A DNA stretch of 64,000 nt from Streptococcus thoraltensis DSM 12221 (GTDB lineage Bacteria; Bacillota; Bacilli; Lactobacillales; Streptococcaceae). The translations under genes and the position numbers were made by a program. The notes below the pieces were generated by a model that saw only the letters and a list, made by a program, of their open reading frames with translations, did not search any database and was not told the DNA's origin. Where the stretch lies: contig NZ_KB904586.1 in NCBI RefSeq assembly GCF_000380145.1, positions 97,936 to 161,935 on the forward strand, in the 5' to 3' direction. How positions within the stretch are numbered: the first letter of the stretch is position 1; the number at the start of each line of letters is the position of its first letter. This document shows positions 43,851-52,159 of the stretch, one piece after another.

Positions 43851-44017
43851 CCAGTTCACATCACCAACCAGTGCCTAGATGAGTGATGTTAGTTTTCACT
43901 TACTGTTTACGCAGCTGGAATTTTTTGTATAAGCATCAATGTGCTCCCACTATGCGGGTGTTGTTTGTCTCGTATCTTCCAAAGCGAGACGGTTCACACT
44001 AAAGTCACACAATAAAA

Positions 44018-44047
44018 AAGAGAGAAGACGAAAACGTCTCCTCTCCT
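44018..44047 (-). terminator. Terminator of the BCCT transporter gene
   Basis: On the minus strand GAGGAGACG pairs with CGTCTTCTC around TTTT, followed by TTTTTTATT. Confidence 0.8.
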
Positions 44048-44049
44048 GT

Positions 44050-44086
44050 TTAGCTATAAGTCGCCCACTACAATTGACAGGGACTA
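44050..44086. mobile_element. Orphan ISL3-like terminus
   Basis: TTAGCTATAAGTCGCCCACT followed by ACAATTGACAGGGACT is a diverged copy of the terminus at 13656-13697. It lies between the BCCT stop and its terminator. Confidence 0.4.
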
Positions 44087-44091
44087 TTTTT

Positions 44092-45639
44092 TTAATCTTC
44101 GTATGAACGGAAGGGTTCATTTTTCTTAGGTTGTCGATCAGGCGTAATTTCAAGACCCATCTCATTTTTCTCATGATATAGTTCTTTTAGAAGGGCAAAG
44201 AGAACTAAGACAAGGACTACTGAAAATGGTAGGGCTGCAATAATCAAAGTGTTTTGAAGAGCATCTAGACCGCCTGAAAGCAAAAGCGCAATCGCAATGC
44301 CTGCCAAGGCTACACCCCAAATCAATTTTTTACGGTTAGTTGGGTTCAAATGACCGTCTTCTGTCAACATAGCCAAAACATAGGTTGCTGAATCGGCAGA
44401 TGTGATAAAGAAAGTTGAAATCAAGATGATAGCCACGATTGACAGAACAACACCAACTGGATATTGGTCAAAGGTAGCAAACAGAATTTCTTCAGTCGCA
44501 AAACGTGTCAAATCAACCCCAGATGCTTGAACAGTATTTGAAAGCGTACCAAAGGCAGAAAACCATAAAAAGCTCAAAAGTGTTGGTGCTAAAAGAACAA
44601 CCGTTAGAAATTCACGGATTGTACGTCCTCTTGAAATACGAGCAATGAAGACCCCTACAAACGGTGACCATGAAATCCACCAAGCCCAATAGAAAACGGT
44701 CCAATTGTTAATCCATGTTCGTTTTGCCTCGTCAAAGGCTGCTGCACGGAAACTCATACGAAAGAAGGTTTGAAGGTATAAACCAATAGACTCCGTAAAA
44801 GTATCGAAAATAGAGACTGTTGGTCCTAAAATAATTGCTAAAGCTAATAAACCAACGGCTAAAATCAAATTGATGTTCGAAAGTATTTTCACCCCTTTAC
44901 CAAGACCTGATAAGGCTGACATGATGAAAAGTGCAGTGGTAATAATAATGATAATGATTTGGATAACATGATTATTAGGTATGCCAAATACATAAGACAA
45001 ACCACCGTTTATTTGTGCAGCACCAAAACCAAGAGTTGTCGCCACCCCAATAACTGTTGCTAGAACGGTAATGGTATCAACAACTGTTCCTAGTGGACCG
45101 TCAACTTTATCACCAAAGAAAGGTTTCAAAGTAACAGATAAGAGGTATTTTTCTTTCTTACGAAAACCAAAGTAGGCTAGGGCTAGAGCTACCAAGGCAT
45201 ACACTGCCCAGGCATGTACTCCCCAGTGAAAGAAGGTGAAACGAAAAGAGTCTGCCAAAGCCTCTTGTGATGCTAGTGGTGCATTGGGGGTAGAAATGGC
45301 AAAGTGACTCAAAGGCTCCGCTGCCCCGTAGAAAACCAAACCAATCCCCATACCTGCTGAAAACATCATGGCAATCCAAGATGTCGTACCGTGTTCTGGT
45401 TTAGAATTAGGATTACCCAGACGAATCTGTCCAAGTGGACTAACGATAAAGAAAATACAAAACATTAAAATTGTTGTTACTAATAACAAGTAAAGCCAAC
45501 CAAAGTTTGTTGTAATAACATTTCTCAAGTGCTGTGTTGTTGCTTGGAAGGGTTGTGGAATCACAATTCCTAGCAATACTAATAAAACAGTCACTCCTGC
45601 TGACCACATAAATACTTTAGTGGATATTTTTTTATTCAT
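44092..45639 (-). CDS. BCCT-family betaine/carnitine/choline transporter
   Basis: 515 residues with 12 membrane helices. The family core is intact: 'GMGIGLVFYGAAEPLSHF' (the Na+/substrate-binding helix 3 glycine stretch), 'WTVFYWAWWISWSPFVGVFIARISRGRT' (tryptophan-rich helix 8), and 'FFITSADSATYVLAML'. These secondary transporters import glycine betaine or related quaternary amines with Na+ or H+, chiefly for osmoprotection. The C-terminal charged tail (RQPKKNEPFRSYED) is short, unlike osmosensing BetP. GGGAGG precedes the ATG. Substrate is not decided. Confidence 0.92.
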   Translation of the reverse strand: MNKKISTKVFMWSAGVTVLLVLLGIVIPQPFQATTQHLRNVITTNFGWLYLLLVTTILMFCIFFIVSPLGQIRLGNPNSKPEHGTTSWIAMMFSAGMGIGLVFYGAAEPLSHFAISTPNAPLASQEALADSFRFTFFHWGVHAWAVYALVALALAYFGFRKKEKYLLSVTLKPFFGDKVDGPLGTVVDTITVLATVIGVATTLGFGAAQINGGLSYVFGIPNNHVIQIIIIIITTALFIMSALSGLGKGVKILSNINLILAVGLLALAIILGPTVSIFDTFTESIGLYLQTFFRMSFRAAAFDEAKRTWINNWTVFYWAWWISWSPFVGVFIARISRGRTIREFLTVVLLAPTLLSFLWFSAFGTLSNTVQASGVDLTRFATEEILFATFDQYPVGVVLSIVAIILISTFFITSADSATYVLAMLTEDGHLNPTNRKKLIWGVALAGIAIALLLSGGLDALQNTLIIAALPFSVVLVLVLFALLKELYHEKNEMGLEITPDRQPKKNEPFRSYED

Positions 45640-45797
45640 AAATTCCTCCCAGTATATAATCTACAATTTTTGACTGGTATAGTCAACGGATTTGGCACCG
45701 AAACCACACAATGAATTTATAAAATGGTCAGTTTGAAAGTGCTTAACCTCGCTTGATTCATTAGTTCAATGAGTTTTCCAGAAAATCACATTTTTAG

Positions 45798-45898
45798 TGA
45801 AACTCTTTGAAAATCAAATTCAGGTCTTGTTGATTTGATGAACTTTAGTTCTATCTGTGTTCGCATTTCCTAGTCTGATTTTGATTTTCAAGTATTAT
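45798..45898. repeat. BOX-like element, stand-alone
   Basis: 'AACTCTTTGAAAATCAAATT' to 'GATTTTGATTTTCAAGTATT'. It holds the same core as the other BOX-like units (CAGGTCTTGTTGATTTGATG, GTTCTATCTGTG). The rest of the gap 45640-45915 shows nothing further. Confidence 0.65.
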
Positions 45899-45915
45899 AT
45901 ATTAAATGGCTAAAT

Positions 45916-45951
45916 AAAAAAGCTGAGACTTTAATCCTTCTCAACTTTTTA
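45916..45951 (-). terminator. Terminator of the zinc alcohol dehydrogenase gene
   Basis: AAAGTTGAGA pairs with TCTCAGCTTT (one G-U) on the minus strand, followed by TTTTATTTAG, 12 bases after the stop. Confidence 0.8.
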
Positions 45952-45963
45952 ACGGAATTGCCT

Positions 45964-46998
45964 TTAAAAAACAATCAGAGACTTAATCGCTTCTCGCTTA
46001 TCCATTGCTTCATAGGCAGCTTGAATATCATCAAGGGCAAACGCTTTTGTAAAGACTTTCCCTGGATTGATTCGACCGGATAGAACAGCTTCCAGTAGGA
46101 TTTCCTTGTCGAATGTGGTTACAGAAGCAATGCCACCTCGTAGCCCAATGTTCTTAAAGAAGAGCTGATTAGTGTTCATGTCTTCTTTTTGTGGAATTCC
46201 CACACGACCAATAACTGCTCCTGGACGTGCAATTTTTATGGCTGTGTCTACTGATTGCTCAGTACCGACACATTCTAAAATAGCATCGACTCCCGCGCCA
46301 TCGGTCATCTCCATAACACGTTCAACAGCTTCATCACCACGTTCCTCAATAATATCAGTTGCACCGAATTCTTTAGCCAAAGCCTGACGATCAGGGTACT
46401 TGCTCATGGCAATAATACGTTTAGCTCCTAAAAGTTTAGCGCCAATAACACCACAGAGGCCGACCGCTCCATCACCCATAACAACGACGGTATCACCTTC
46501 TTTAACTTCTGCTGTCTTGGCTGAGTGGAAACCTGTCGCCATGACATCAGATAAGGTTAAGAGTGATTTCAATTGATCGTCTGAATAATCTTCAGGTTGA
46601 CCGGGTATTTTTACTAAGGCCCAGTCAGCATTACGATAGCGCATGTACTCTGCTTGATAGCCAATAATAGGACCTGACTTATAATTTTGGCAGTTACCAT
46701 CAAAACCTGCCTTACAAGCTGCACAGTAACCACATCCATGCGTAAATGGTACAACAACAAAGTCACCAGGTTTGACGTTCGTCACATCACTCCCGACTTC
46801 TTCAACAATACCAATTGCCTCATGACCTGCAAAAGTTCCAGATTCTTTGTGAGAAATCCCCCGATACCACCATAAATCTGAACCGCAAACACAGGCACGG
46901 ACAACCCGAATGACCGCATCTGTTGATTCTTCAATCTTTGATTTTTCAGTTTCTGTTACCGTCATCTCGTACGGTTGTACAAAAGTAGCTACTTTCAT
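45964..46998 (-). CDS. Zinc-dependent alcohol dehydrogenase (MDR family)
   Basis: 344 residues. Catalytic zinc site: Cys in 'ACVCGSDLWWYRG', His-Glu in 'AGHEAIGIVEEVG'. Structural zinc lobe: 'GCGYCAACKAGFDGNC'. Coenzyme domain: 'VVMGDGAVGLCGVIGAKLLGA', with the lysine/arginine-bearing 'MSKYPDRQALAKEFG'. That cluster of basic residues after the strand hints at NADP(H). It oxidises alcohols or reduces aldehydes; the substrate is unknown. It is monocistronic. Confidence 0.9.
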   Translation of the reverse strand: MKVATFVQPYEMTVTETEKSKIEESTDAVIRVVRACVCGSDLWWYRGISHKESGTFAGHEAIGIVEEVGSDVTNVKPGDFVVVPFTHGCGYCAACKAGFDGNCQNYKSGPIIGYQAEYMRYRNADWALVKIPGQPEDYSDDQLKSLLTLSDVMATGFHSAKTAEVKEGDTVVVMGDGAVGLCGVIGAKLLGAKRIIAMSKYPDRQALAKEFGATDIIEERGDEAVERVMEMTDGAGVDAILECVGTEQSVDTAIKIARPGAVIGRVGIPQKEDMNTNQLFFKNIGLRGGIASVTTFDKEILLEAVLSGRINPGKVFTKAFALDDIQAAYEAMDKREAIKSLIVF

Positions 46999-47090
46999 AA
47001 GACACCTCTTTTCTTTTTAACATATTATACTCCTTTTTCAGTAACTATAATACTTGAAGCGTTCAGTTTTAGTTGACTGGATAAGTAAAC

Positions 47091-47316
47091 AGAACCAGCA
47101 TATGCCAGTTCTTCGAATGTAGCTAAACTTCTGAAAATTTGATAATTTAGGAAATCTTACAGGGAGATAGATAATATGGTCAAATGAATTAAACTTTTAA
47201 AAAAGCTCTTATTTCAGCGTTTTTAGGAGCTTTTCGGCTACAAAGAAAAAAGATTGAAGAAAATGTCCAAAATGAACTTTTTCTTCAATCTGAGAGAACC
47301 AGCACAAGCCAATTCT
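47091..47316. repeat. SPRITE-like element bracketed by duplicated hairpins, copy 3
   Basis: Left hairpin AGAACCAGCATATGCCAGTT (47091-47112 region) and right AGAACCAGCACAAGCCAATT (47296-47317 region). Their minus-strand RNAs pair throughout with G-U wobbles. Inside are AAAGCTC/GAGCTTTT with a T-run and AGATTGAAGAAAA/TTTTCTTCAATCT, as in the copies at 15.3 and 40.1 kb. A RUP-like end fragment, ATGGTCAAATGAATTAA, interrupts the left half. Confidence 0.6.
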
Positions 47317-47332
47317 CCTTTGGAAAATAATG

Positions 47333-48328
47333 TTAAAATTGTCTATCCATTATCTTAAACAGGAAAGATACCAATTGTTCTGATTCGTCGGCAGTTAAGA
47401 GTTTTTGACTTTGCTCTTGCATTTTCCTTAGATAAGCTCTTATTAGTTGTTCTGTCTTTTCAAAGGCTTTGGTCTGTTCTAAGCGATTATAAAAGGTATT
47501 TAACTCTTCTTCCGACCATTTTTTTCTTCTATCTAACTGGAAATCTTTAACCATTTGATAATCAGCTTCTCTAGCAAATAAGAATGGTGCCGTATAGATT
47601 CCATTTTGAATATCCTGCATTCGAGGTTTGCCCGAATTTTTCTCATCAATTTGATAATCAATGAGATCATCACTAATTTGAAATGCCATACCAATTGATA
47701 GTCCTAAGTTATAGGCTAAACGGGATTCTCGCTTGGGGATTCCTTTTTCCCAAACACCCACTTGACAGGCTAGTGCAAAAAGCAAGGCAGTTTTACCTTT
47801 AATTTGCTTCAAATAAGCCTTCATCGTCATCTTATAGTCAAATTGGTTCATCAATTGTGCCAACTCCCCTGCAAGAATTCGCTCAATCACTTTATTATTT
47901 CCCAAAGCCTGATCTTCTTCGCCGACATCTAACAGTTTAGCAGCCTTCAATAAGAATCGATTGGCATAACTCAATAAATAGTCACCGGCATAAATAGCAA
48001 TGCGGTTAGAAAATGTTTTATTCATCACTTGCAAACCACGACGGCTATCTGCATCATCAATCACATCGTCATGAATCAAGGTCGCTAAATGCAAGGTTTC
48101 AAGATAAGCAGCAAGGTAAAGTTTTCCTTCTGCAATGTGCCCCGTCTTGGATTGAGAAAGTAAGAGACATAAGCCCGACCGTAAATACTTTCCAGGGGCA
48201 TCCATATAAGCAATAATTTTTTCTTTAACCTCTGGATGTATCACCGATAATTCAGAGATCATAATTGATTTGACAGATTCTAATCCTTTTTGAATCTCTG
48301 GGAAGTCATCCCAAATGTGATGTACCAC
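47333..48328 (-). CDS. Polyprenyl diphosphate synthase, paralogue 1
   Basis: 331 residues from the GTG at 48328, chosen because AAGGAG lies 6 bases upstream; the frame runs 14 codons further up but overlaps the leader. First aspartate-rich motif LIHDDVIDDADSRRG and second FQISDDLIDYQ are complete. Residues before the first motif (YLAAYLETLHLATL) are bulky-poor, consistent with a long-chain product such as hepta- or octaprenyl diphosphate. It supplies the side chain of a quinone. A second synthase is encoded at 51.1-52.1 kb. The promoter and a terminator-like leader hairpin lie upstream. Confidence 0.88.
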   Translation of the reverse strand: MVHHIWDDFPEIQKGLESVKSIMISELSVIHPEVKEKIIAYMDAPGKYLRSGLCLLLSQSKTGHIAEGKLYLAAYLETLHLATLIHDDVIDDADSRRGLQVMNKTFSNRIAIYAGDYLLSYANRFLLKAAKLLDVGEEDQALGNNKVIERILAGELAQLMNQFDYKMTMKAYLKQIKGKTALLFALACQVGVWEKGIPKRESRLAYNLGLSIGMAFQISDDLIDYQIDEKNSGKPRMQDIQNGIYTAPFLFAREADYQMVKDFQLDRRKKWSEEELNTFYNRLEQTKAFEKTEQLIRAYLRKMQEQSQKLLTADESEQLVSFLFKIMDRQF

Positions 48329-48387
48329 GCAAAACTCCTTATCAATCGTAGAATAATCAGTTTTATCCAACTAACTTAAAAAGAAAA

Positions 48388-48426
48388 GTTATCTCAGGTT
48401 AGTCATTACAACTACCATAAGATAAC
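48388..48426 (-). promoter_or_regulatory. Terminator-like hairpin in the leader of the polyprenyl-synthase gene
   Basis: GTTATCT (48426-48420) pairs with AGATAAC (48394-48388) and GGT-AGT with ACTAACC inside. TTTTCTTTTT follows on the minus strand. It lies between the -10 (48441-48436) and the GTG start, so it may attenuate this gene; alternatively it ends transcripts from the NDH-2 gene. Confidence 0.6.
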
Positions 48427-48435
48427 CTTATTCTT

Positions 48436-48444
48436 ATTATAGCA
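48436..48444 (-). promoter_or_regulatory. Extended -10 promoter of the polyprenyl-synthase gene
   Basis: TGCTATAAT on the minus strand, 30 bp after the NDH-2 stop. No good -35 at 16-18 bases. Confidence 0.55.
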
Positions 48445-48473
48445 CGGATTTTTGGGAAATCCTATGGCCTGTG

Positions 48474-50393
48474 TTAGCGTCTGTAGAGATGTTTTGGCTT
48501 ACCGTAAATCCACTTATCAAGCAGGCGACCGAGCCATGGCATAATCCAGTAGTCAAGACCAAACGAACGTCCTGCTCCTGCCATCAAGGCAATAGCAACT
48601 GGAATGAACCAAACGTTTACCCAGAAGAACATTCCTGAAAGGCTGAACATGACGACAAAGGCTGCTGTTACAGCTGATACCAACCATACAAAGGCACCAA
48701 CAATGAGAGCAAGACCAATCGCAATCTCAACACAAGTCATCATTTTCTGCATGAAGAGAGCAACTTCTTGGTTTGGCAACATGAATTTCATGATTGATGC
48801 AAACCAATCTGGCATTTCTTTCAAGACTTGCATTGGTTCCTCACCATAGGCATAGCTCAAGCTGAAGATTTGGTGGCTAGCCTCTGCAGTTGCTTGCGCT
48901 GCTCCTTCTGCTGCTTGAGAAGCTCCTGATACTGCTTCTGATGATGCAGCTGTCTCTGAAGCTCCTGAAGATGCTTCGGCTACCTGCTGTAACCATGGAA
49001 ATGGGAAGACAACCTTGTCGCCAAACCATGACTGCGTTCCGAAAAGACCAAATGCCTTCTTAACCCCTTCAAACAACCAAACCGATCCGTAGAAGATGCG
49101 AAGTGGCACTAACCACATGCGGTTTCCCTTGCTTGATGTGTGACTACCAAACATGTTACGCCCATCTGCTACGTCAAAGAATTCATGACGCATGTAAGCT
49201 CCGATATTGTAAAAGCTACGGATGGTAAAGAAGTATAGAAGATTAGTGAAGTGTTTCATAGCACTTGCAATGAAGCCCGATACATGGTATTTGTCCATGA
49301 CAAAGGCAACAGTGTACTTAGTACCAATAGAGACAAGGAAACCATCATATTTGCCTTTGAAGGCTTCTTTTTCACCACCACTAATTGCTGCGATAATATT
49401 ATGCGCTGCAGTATGACCTGTTTGTTCAGCGGCTTGTACAATTTGAGGGACTGGACGACCTTCTTGGGAGCCATCTTCGTAGTACATCACATCACCAGCT
49501 AGATAAACATTTTCTTTTCCTTGAGCTTCCATGTATTGGTTGGCAACAAGGCGACCTGCACGCGCTTGTTCAATACCAAAGTTTGCTGTGTCTGTATTTG
49601 CTTTGACTCCAGCAGTCCAGATTGAGGTGTAAGTTGGGACAACACGACCTGATGAAAGATTCAATGCATCTTTTTCAACGCTTGTAACGCCATCTGCAAG
49701 AATCAACTCAACACCTTTTTTCTCAAGGTATTTACGGGCTTTAGTTTGTTCTTTCTCAGTTACCATGTTGAGGATGTTTGGCATTGCTTCAACAACCTTG
49801 AGTGAGAATTCTTTTGGATCAAGTTTGTAGCGTTTAGCTAAAATTGGTACCCAATCAATAAGTTCACCAATCATTTCGATACCAGTAAAGCCAGCACCGA
49901 TAACAGTGAATGTTAAAAGAGCACGGCGTTTAGCTTCATCATGCTCACCCATCGCCTGTAAGCATGAGTTAACAATATGATCGTGAAGTTTTTCTGCGGC
50001 TTCGATTGACCAAAGCGTAAAGCCATTTTCTTTAACACCTGGTGTTCCAAAGTCATTGGCTTCACCACCCATAGCTAGGAGCAAGTAATCAAATGAAAGC
50101 GTTTGATGTTCAGCAACTACTTTTTTATTATCGTAATCAATCGATACAACTTTGTCTGTTACCAAGTTAACTTTTGGATATTTTTTAAAGATGCGTTGCA
50201 GATCGTATTTGATTGCTTCAGGTTCTACACGACCTGCTGCAACTTCGTGCAGTTCAGTCATATAAGTTTGGAAAGAATTTTTATCGATTAAGGTAATCGA
50301 CACATCTTTGTCTTTTTTGTATTTTTTAGCTAATTGGCGAGCTGCAGTCACACCTGCATAACCAGCACCAACGACAACGATGTTTTTTGTCAC
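48474..50393 (-). CDS. NDH-2 NADH dehydrogenase fused to a DoxX-like membrane domain
   Basis: 639 residues from a GTG with GGGGGA 8 bases before it. Residues 1-400 are a complete type-II NADH dehydrogenase: FAD loop VGAGYAGV (8-15), NADH loop IGAGFTGIE (165-173) and AGDV (299-302). Residues 425-450 and 551-610 are hydrophobic helices with the look of DoxX ('RIFYGSVWLFEGVKKAFG', 'MMTCVEIAIGLALIVGAF'). They are joined by an Ala/Ser-rich linker at 472-506. It passes electrons from NADH to a membrane quinone. Listeria Ndh2 of the electron-export locus also has a membrane extension, as I recall. Confidence 0.88.
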   Translation of the reverse strand: MTKNIVVVGAGYAGVTAARQLAKKYKKDKDVSITLIDKNSFQTYMTELHEVAAGRVEPEAIKYDLQRIFKKYPKVNLVTDKVVSIDYDNKKVVAEHQTLSFDYLLLAMGGEANDFGTPGVKENGFTLWSIEAAEKLHDHIVNSCLQAMGEHDEAKRRALLTFTVIGAGFTGIEMIGELIDWVPILAKRYKLDPKEFSLKVVEAMPNILNMVTEKEQTKARKYLEKKGVELILADGVTSVEKDALNLSSGRVVPTYTSIWTAGVKANTDTANFGIEQARAGRLVANQYMEAQGKENVYLAGDVMYYEDGSQEGRPVPQIVQAAEQTGHTAAHNIIAAISGGEKEAFKGKYDGFLVSIGTKYTVAFVMDKYHVSGFIASAMKHFTNLLYFFTIRSFYNIGAYMRHEFFDVADGRNMFGSHTSSKGNRMWLVPLRIFYGSVWLFEGVKKAFGLFGTQSWFGDKVVFPFPWLQQVAEASSGASETAASSEAVSGASQAAEGAAQATAEASHQIFSLSYAYGEEPMQVLKEMPDWFASIMKFMLPNQEVALFMQKMMTCVEIAIGLALIVGAFVWLVSAVTAAFVVMFSLSGMFFWVNVWFIPVAIALMAGAGRSFGLDYWIMPWLGRLLDKWIYGKPKHLYRR

Positions 50394-50506
50394 AGCTAAA
50401 TCCCCCTAATTTTTTATTCATAATACGTTTTCAATTATATCAAACTAATTAGTATTAAACAATAGACTTTGGAATTATTTTCACAAAATTTTAAAATAAG
50501 TTTTAT

Positions 50507-50514
50507 GGTAAAAT
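50507..50514 (+). promoter_or_regulatory. -10 element abutting the Gx-protein start
   Basis: GGTAAAAT ends 6 bases before the ATG at 50521 with no Shine-Dalgarno between; an upstream TG gives an extended -10 (ATGGTAAAAT). Confidence 0.5.
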
Positions 50515-50520
50515 AGAATT

Positions 50521-51066
50521 ATGACAAATTCCAATCGAAAATTAATGTTCATCACCATGCTCGTTGCTCAAGCAGTGGTTATTTCTTTTTTTGAACGTTT
50601 TATTCCTACTCCTTTTGCTTTTGCTCCAGGTGCCAAGCTAGGCTTTGGAAATCTCGTTACTATCATTTCCCTGTTTACTCTTCCTGTCAAAGATAATTCT
50701 AAAGTTGTTGCCTTCCGACTGCTTGTTTCCACCTTCCTTAGTGGAACTTTTTCCACCTTCTTATATGGTTTAGCTGGTACTATTTTAAGTTATCTCACCA
50801 TGTTATTAATTAAGCAATTAGGACCCAAACGTGTTAGCATTATCGGTATTTCAGTTATGGGGGGAATCATGCATAATATCGGACAGCTAGTTGTCTTTGC
50901 CTTGATTGGGCAGTCTTGGTTAGTCTTAAATTATCTGCCAATTCTATCATTCAGTGGCATTCTCTCTGGTTTTTTCGTTGGCTTAACAGGAAATTATTTA
51001 TTAACCAAGCTAAAACCACTCCGTGAATTTCAAGCATCACTTCCTGATGGTTGGCATGTTTCTTAA
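50521..51066 (+). CDS. Gx transporter family / heptaprenyl synthase component I-like membrane protein
   Basis: 181 residues with five or six hydrophobic helices. 'RFIPTPFAFAPGAKLGFGNLVTIISLF' and 'FLYGLAGTILSYLTMLL' identify the family (Hpre_diP_synt_I), which resembles the substrate-binding subunits of ECF-type transporters. The genes normally sit beside a polyprenyl diphosphate synthase, as here (next gene, 78 bp on). I recall the EetB protein of the Listeria electron-export locus belongs to this family. Transport of a quinone precursor or flavin is conceivable but unproven. No ribosome site precedes the ATG. Confidence 0.82.
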   Translation: MTNSNRKLMFITMLVAQAVVISFFERFIPTPFAFAPGAKLGFGNLVTIISLFTLPVKDNSKVVAFRLLVSTFLSGTFSTFLYGLAGTILSYLTMLLIKQLGPKRVSIIGISVMGGIMHNIGQLVVFALIGQSWLVLNYLPILSFSGILSGFFVGLTGNYLLTKLKPLREFQASLPDGWHVS

Positions 51067-51144
51067 ATTTTACCTGTCATAATACTGGTGAATTTCACTA
51101 ATTTAGCGTAAAATGAAGTATAATAGCTGGAAAGGATGATACCG

Positions 51145-52125
51145 ATGTCCACTCAATGGAAACAGTATCCCGACTTAGAAAATAATCTCAATAAAACCTG
51201 CCTTCTAATTGAAAAATCGATTCGAGTTCGTAATGACGATATAGAGTCTGCTCTCGTTACTCTGACCAACGCTGGAGGAAAATATCTCAGACCAGCATTT
51301 TTCTTTTTATTTACTAGTTTTGGATCTAAAAACCCAAAAACCGATCCTTCCCTAATAGAAATCGCAGCTTCCTTAGAAATCCTCCATATGGCAACGCTTA
51401 TCCACGATGATGTCATTGATGATTCGCCAGTTAGACGTAGCACTGTTACCATTCAATCACAGTTTGGTAAGGACATCGCTGTTTATACTGGTGACTTTCT
51501 CTTCACTGTTTTCTTTGACTTGGTTCTAAATAACATGAATGGTTCCCCTTATATGGCTGTCAATGCCAAAACCATGAAAAAAATTTTGGTTGGCGAATTG
51601 GATCAAATGCAACTTCGTTATCGTCAGGACCAGAAAGTTCGAGAATACATCAGAGCCATTTCTGGTAAAACTGCCGCTCTCTTTCGTTTAGCTTGCCGTG
51701 AGGGAGCTTACTTCTCACATGCTGATAAAGAAATCATTCGTTTAGCAGGCCATATCGGTCATAATATTGGTATGGCTTTCCAAATTCTTGATGATATTCT
51801 GGATTACAGCGCTGATAAAGAAAGTTTTAATAAGCCTGTTTTAGAGGATTTAACAACTGGAGTTTATTCGCTACCACTACTACTGGCCATGGAAACAAAC
51901 CCCTCAGCTTTCAAGGATTTACTTAATAAAAAAGAAAAGATAAGCCAAGCTGATATTGAGGAAGTCTCAAACTTGGTCCAGGAAAATCAAGGTATCGACA
52001 AGGCCAAAGAATTAGCACAGCGTTTCACCAACAAAGCCCTTGAAGATATTCATAAACTACCGCGTAACAAAGAACGAAAAATCCTAACACGATTAACCAA
52101 GGAACTCCTAAAACGAAGCATTTAA
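51145..52125 (+). CDS. Polyprenyl diphosphate synthase, paralogue 2
   Basis: 326 residues from the ATG at 51145, which has AAAGGA 8 bases upstream; the ATG at 51136 overlaps that site. It has both aspartate-rich motifs, LIHDDVIDDSPVRRS and FQILDDILDYSADK, plus 'GGKYLRPAFFFLF' and 'KTAALFRLACREG'. It condenses isopentenyl units into a long-chain diphosphate for a quinone tail. It is co-directional with the Gx-protein gene and clearly homologous to, but far from identical with, the synthase at 47.3-48.3 kb. Confidence 0.88.
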   Translation: MSTQWKQYPDLENNLNKTCLLIEKSIRVRNDDIESALVTLTNAGGKYLRPAFFFLFTSFGSKNPKTDPSLIEIAASLEILHMATLIHDDVIDDSPVRRSTVTIQSQFGKDIAVYTGDFLFTVFFDLVLNNMNGSPYMAVNAKTMKKILVGELDQMQLRYRQDQKVREYIRAISGKTAALFRLACREGAYFSHADKEIIRLAGHIGHNIGMAFQILDDILDYSADKESFNKPVLEDLTTGVYSLPLLLAMETNPSAFKDLLNKKEKISQADIEEVSNLVQENQGIDKAKELAQRFTNKALEDIHKLPRNKERKILTRLTKELLKRSI

Positions 52126-52158
52126 AAAAGATGTTGGACATATTGTCCAGCATCTTTT
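52126..52158. terminator. Bidirectional terminator between polyprenyl synthase 2 and cydC
   Basis: AAAAGATGTTGGACA pairs with TGTCCAGCATCTTTT with a loop of 3, flanked by A-run and T-run. Confidence 0.9.
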
Positions 52159-52159
52159 C

